Origin: Azolla caroliniana
Lineage: Eukaryota; Polypodiophyta
Length of the DNA stretch: 64,000 bases
NCBI GenBank assembly: GCA_043228905.1
Contig: JBHGNT010000015.1
Span: forward strand, 8,556,001 to 8,620,000
Reading direction: 5' to 3'
In this document: positions 61,135-64,000 of the stretch, in pieces
Layout of the letters: each line of letters starts with the position of its first letter
Position numbering within the stretch: the stretch's first letter is position 1
The notes under the pieces: model-generated
Told to the model about the DNA's origin: nothing
Database searches by the model: none
Seen by the model: only the letters and a program-made list of their open reading frames with translations
Program-made: the position numbers and the translations under genes

Positions 61135-62867
61135 ATCCAACCTGGAGATGCCGATTGATGAGCAGAATCCCGAGCAAAGAGGAGAGTTGGGCAGAGACAT
61201 CCGGAATAGAGCCAACAGCGAGTGGACGAAGGTACCCACTCAGAGAAAGGAAGGCACCGACTACATATGCTAGTCAATACGTCATCTTTCCTGATGATGT
61301 TGAACCGGAGTGCTATGAAGAAACCATTGCCGACGAGAACAGAGGAAAATGGTTGAACGCGATGCAAGAGGAGATGGAATCTTCGCACGCGAATTACACC
61401 TACGACCTAGTAGAGCCGCTGAAAGGTAAGAGAGCACTCAGGAATAAGTGGGTCTACAAGGTGAAGACTAGAGAAATCGACAACGAGCCCAGGTATAAAG
61501 CCCGCATAGTGGTGAAGGGTTTCCAACAAAAGAAGGGCGTCGACTTTGACGAAATATTCGCACCAGTCGTGAAGATGACATCCATTCGAATTGTTCTGAG
61601 CATAGCGGCTAGCATGGATCTGGAGATCAAATAGTTGGATGTCAAAACTGCATTTCTGCACGGGGAGCTAGAAGAAGAAATCTACATGCAGCAACACGAA
61701 GGCTTTGAGGAAAAAGGGAAAGAGAATCTGGTGTGTCGACTCAGGAAAAGCTTGTACGGATTAAAACAAGCTCCACGCCAATGGTACAAGAAATTCGAGT
61801 CCTTCATGGTGGAACATCGATTCTAGAAAACAGAGTCCGATCACTGTGTGTTCGTAAAAAGGTACGAGGAAAGAGATTTCTTGATTCTTTTGCTATATGT
61901 TGATGATATGTTGATAGTCGATCAAGACATAAGGAAGATTAGAAGCTTGTTGAAAGCCCTCGACAAATCATTTGCCATGAAAGACCTTGGACCGGCAAAG
62001 CAAATCCTAGGAATGCACATAACCCAAGACAGAGCTCGGAAGGTGCTATGGTCATCACAACAGAAGTATGTGACAAAGATCCTAGAGAGGTTCAACATGT
62101 CGAACGCAAAGCCGGTCGGCTCAGTGCTGCCGACAAATTGCAGACAAATTGCGTAGCAGTGTCCAAAAGGGCAGAAGGAGAAGGGTGAGATGAGGAAGGT
62201 ACCATATGCCTCAGCCGTCGGCAGTCTAATGTATGCTATGGTCTGTACGAGACCGTACATAGCATTTGTTGTGGGAGCAGTAAGCCGATATATGAGTAAT
62301 CTAGGGAGAGAACACTAGGCAGTGGTGAAATGGATACTCAAGTACTTAAAGGGAACCTCGGGGTGTGCCTAAGGTATGGTGTCGGAAATCCTGTACTGGA
62401 AGGTTTTACGGATTCGGACATGTCTGGAGATGTCGACTCGAGCTGATCCACGTCAGGGTATGTGATGACCTATGCAGGGGGAGCAGTGTCGTGGCAGTCA
62501 CGACTGTAGAAGTCTATAGCCTTGTCGACTACAGAGACAGAGTATATGGCAGCGGTAGAAGCCAAAGAAAAGCTGCTCTGGATGAGAAATTTTCTCACCG
62601 AACTAGGCATGAAGCAAAAGGAGTTCTTGCTTCATTGTGACAACCAAAGTGCCATAAAACTAGCCAAGAACGCAACATATCACTCCTGAACCAAGCACAT
62701 ATAGAGAAGGTATCACTAGTTACGAGAGAGAGTCGAAGAAGGAGAATTTGCTCTTGAGAAGATCCATAATGACGACAATGGATCCGACATGCTGACGAAG
62801 AACCTATCTATGGACAGACTCAAAGTCTGTCGAGAGAATACAGAATTGATAGATTTCCTCCCAGAAG
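61135..62867 (+). pseudogene. pol: C4 RT and RNase H
   Basis: Resumes C4 after gypsy-2. RT: WLNAMQEEMESSHANYTYDL (61350-61410), FQQKKGVDFDEIFAPVVKMT, a stop at 61632-61634 (expected Gln), [39 protein letters not shown], a stop at 61824-61826 (Gln in C1), the catalytic YVDDMLIVD (61895-61921), LGPAKQILGMHI. RNase H follows in pieces with stops at 62316 (Trp) and 62507 (Gln), SRTKHI changed to S*TKHI near 62690, and DMLTKNLSMDRL. Polypurine tract GAAGGGGGAGTTT (62871-62883). Confidence 0.88.
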
Positions 62868-62883
62868 AGTGAAGGGGGAGTTT

Positions 62884-63103
62884 TGTTGGGAATATGTCCC
62901 TCCAGTGGGAGGATGATCCGACTATTCGGAAAGCCTACAGTCGAAGAGTCGGAAAACAGGAGCCGAGTTGATGAGGAACTCGACTGAGGCCGAAACCAGA
63001 ATCGTGTAAATAGCCAACTTGGGAGACTATATTTGTAAATAGTGTAAGTGTTCGCCTCATGAGGGCTAGGTATGTAAATAACCAGAAAGTTGCGTAAGTA
63101 TAT
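62884..63103 (+). repeat. C4 3' LTR, first 220 bp
   Basis: TGTTGGGAATATGTCCC onward, matching the 5' LTR and carrying a short segment (AACTCGACTGAGGCCGAAACC) missing there. Cut at GTAAGTATA by a new TGTTGAG sequence. Confidence 0.88.
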
Positions 63104-63490
63104 TGTTGAGAGACAAGCTCAACATCGGCCGGATCGGCTGAAGAAGTCGAGGACCGGATCGGTTGGGACCGATCGGTTAGGCCGAATGCGTAAACCGGTA
63201 CGCAGACCGGTGCGTAGGTAGGGCCGGATCGGTGCGTAAACTGGGAGGCCGTTAGGAAAGATATTCCTTGAGGAATATATTTGGGAGTTACTGTGGGAGC
63301 TCTTAATGAGCATTGAAGTACTGTCAGTACTTCGGTCAGTCCTTCTAGGACTTGTATAAAAGTGTTCATTGAACACACATATGTATAGAGTGTGGTGAAT
63401 AGAGATTTTGTACTGCTGTTGAATATAGTTCTTGTTTTTCCTCTCTCACTCTCTCTGTCTCTTCCGCGTATACTGCGTTATTGTAAGTTT
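63104..63490 (+). repeat. Start of another copia-type LTR
   Basis: Begins TGTTGAGAGACAAGCTCAACA (a 7-bp inverted repeat at the very end), is CCGGATCGG-rich, then runs through CTTGTATAAAAGTG (TATA-like, about 63350-63363) to a pyrimidine-rich leader and a GTTTATGGACC segment similar in position to copia U5. The right end and primer site are not identified. Confidence 0.5.
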
Positions 63491-63835
63491 ATGGACCTTA
63501 CGGTCGGAACAAGGAGTGCGGAATGGTCGATTATCGACGGGTAGAGGTAGACGAGGAGGAACACCACGCTCGATTTGAGCGCACCCGAATCGAAGACGAG
63601 GTAGAAGAAAGGAGAGGGAGCCGGCATGATTAGGAATAACAAAAAGGAAGAGGGATAGGGGTTTAAACACTAAGATTGGAAACATAAACACTAAAACAAG
63701 AAACATAACCCAAAAACTAACAAACATAAAATCTAAATCTAGATACATGAACCTAAAAATAAAGTAAAGGGTGGGGTAATTAGAAAGAAATTAAAAGATA
63801 GGCTTAAAGGGAGAGGGATTAACATACTAATTAAA

Positions 63836-63881
<46 letters not shown>

Positions 63882-63961
63882 AAACATAAATAAACCTAAG
63901 ATTAAAACTAAAGAGAGAGAGAGAGAGAGATTAAAACATAAATAAACCTACGATTAAAACT

Positions 63962-64000
<39 letters not shown>
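63491..64000. repeat. Low-complexity end of window with GA microsatellites
   Basis: No gene seen. GA runs at about 63838-63880, 63912-63930 and 63964-64000, the last two within direct repeats of a TTAAAACATAAATAAACCTA-containing unit. The GA run continues to the window edge. Confidence 0.85.

Larger units (their letters stand above)
41725..63103 (+). mobile_element. Copia C4, split by gypsy-2 and cut in its 3' LTR
   Basis: 5' LTR 41725-42282, primer site, gag-pol to 44579, gypsy-2 insertion (44580-61129), remaining pol 61130-62870, polypurine tract, 3' LTR from 62884 cut at 63103 by another LTR. Same family as C1. Inserted in C3 RT. Nearly all domains are recognisable, but stops are frequent and most fit C>T or G>A changes. 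The last part of the 3' LTR and the far target duplication are outside or interrupted. Confidence 0.9.

Overview
The window is repeat-dominated plant nuclear DNA: a pile of nested LTR retrotransposons of the Ty1/copia and Ty3/gypsy superfamilies. I see no convincing host gene, rRNA, tRNA or CRISPR. The evidence for a land plant is initiator-Met-tRNA primer sites behind copia LTRs, plant-type copia gag-pol polyproteins, a chromodomain-type gypsy (chromovirus), and stop codons that mostly look like 5-methylcytosine deamination. I cannot name the species. A non-seed plant with a large genome is a guess. There is one 100-N scaffold gap at 59283-59382.

Layout. 1-5048 (+): copia fragments, a 1.3-kb array of the palindrome TAGCTAATTAGCTA, an unknown decayed reading frame, and an LTR plus gag of one copia. 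5049-25320 (-): a decayed gypsy (G1, 5049-13000) inserted in the 3' LTR of copia C1 (13001-25320). C1 also carries a 1.45-kb TGTCG...CGACA LTR (16176-17630) in gag and a complete copia C2 (18666-25105, target duplication ATAGT) in its 5' LTR. Solo LTRs sit in G1 (12451-12920) and C2 (21975-22623). 25321-25700: an inverted copy of the palindrome array and unknown frame. 25700-63103 (+): copia C5 and its LTR; copia C3 (28390-41719), interrupted by gypsy-3 (29998-40643, target duplication CTAAC). Gypsy-3 is itself interrupted by a solo LTR (34509-35136) and a non-autonomous gag-only element (35433-40130). C3 is then cut by copia C4 (41725-63103), which contains gypsy-2 (44580-61129, target duplication GAGTT), which contains gypsy-1 (46132-56235) and an inverted gypsy fragment. 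63104-64000: start of another LTR and GA microsatellites.

The most notable biology. (1) Gypsy-1 and G1 share a long additional gene downstream of pol: a globular N-terminus, a Pro/Glu-rich linker, a long coiled coil and a conserved C-terminal block. (2) Gypsy-3 and gypsy-2 appear to prime reverse transcription from their own RNA 5' end. The sequence about 32 nt after the LTR TATA box is complementary to the site just behind the LTR, and both sides have changed together between the two elements. (3) The same two LTRs carry perfect or arrayed heat-shock-element pentamers just upstream of the TATA box. (4) The 35433-40130 element is LTR-bounded, encodes only a Gag-like protein plus diverged tandem modules, and has TTAGGG-like repeats in its leader.

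Most reading frames are broken. Gypsy-1 is nearest to intact: one 1-nt deletion in protease, one stop in pol and two in the additional gene. The inverted gypsy block next to gypsy-1, the missing target duplication and the nearby N gap mean that 46.1-59.9 kb may be rearranged or misassembled.
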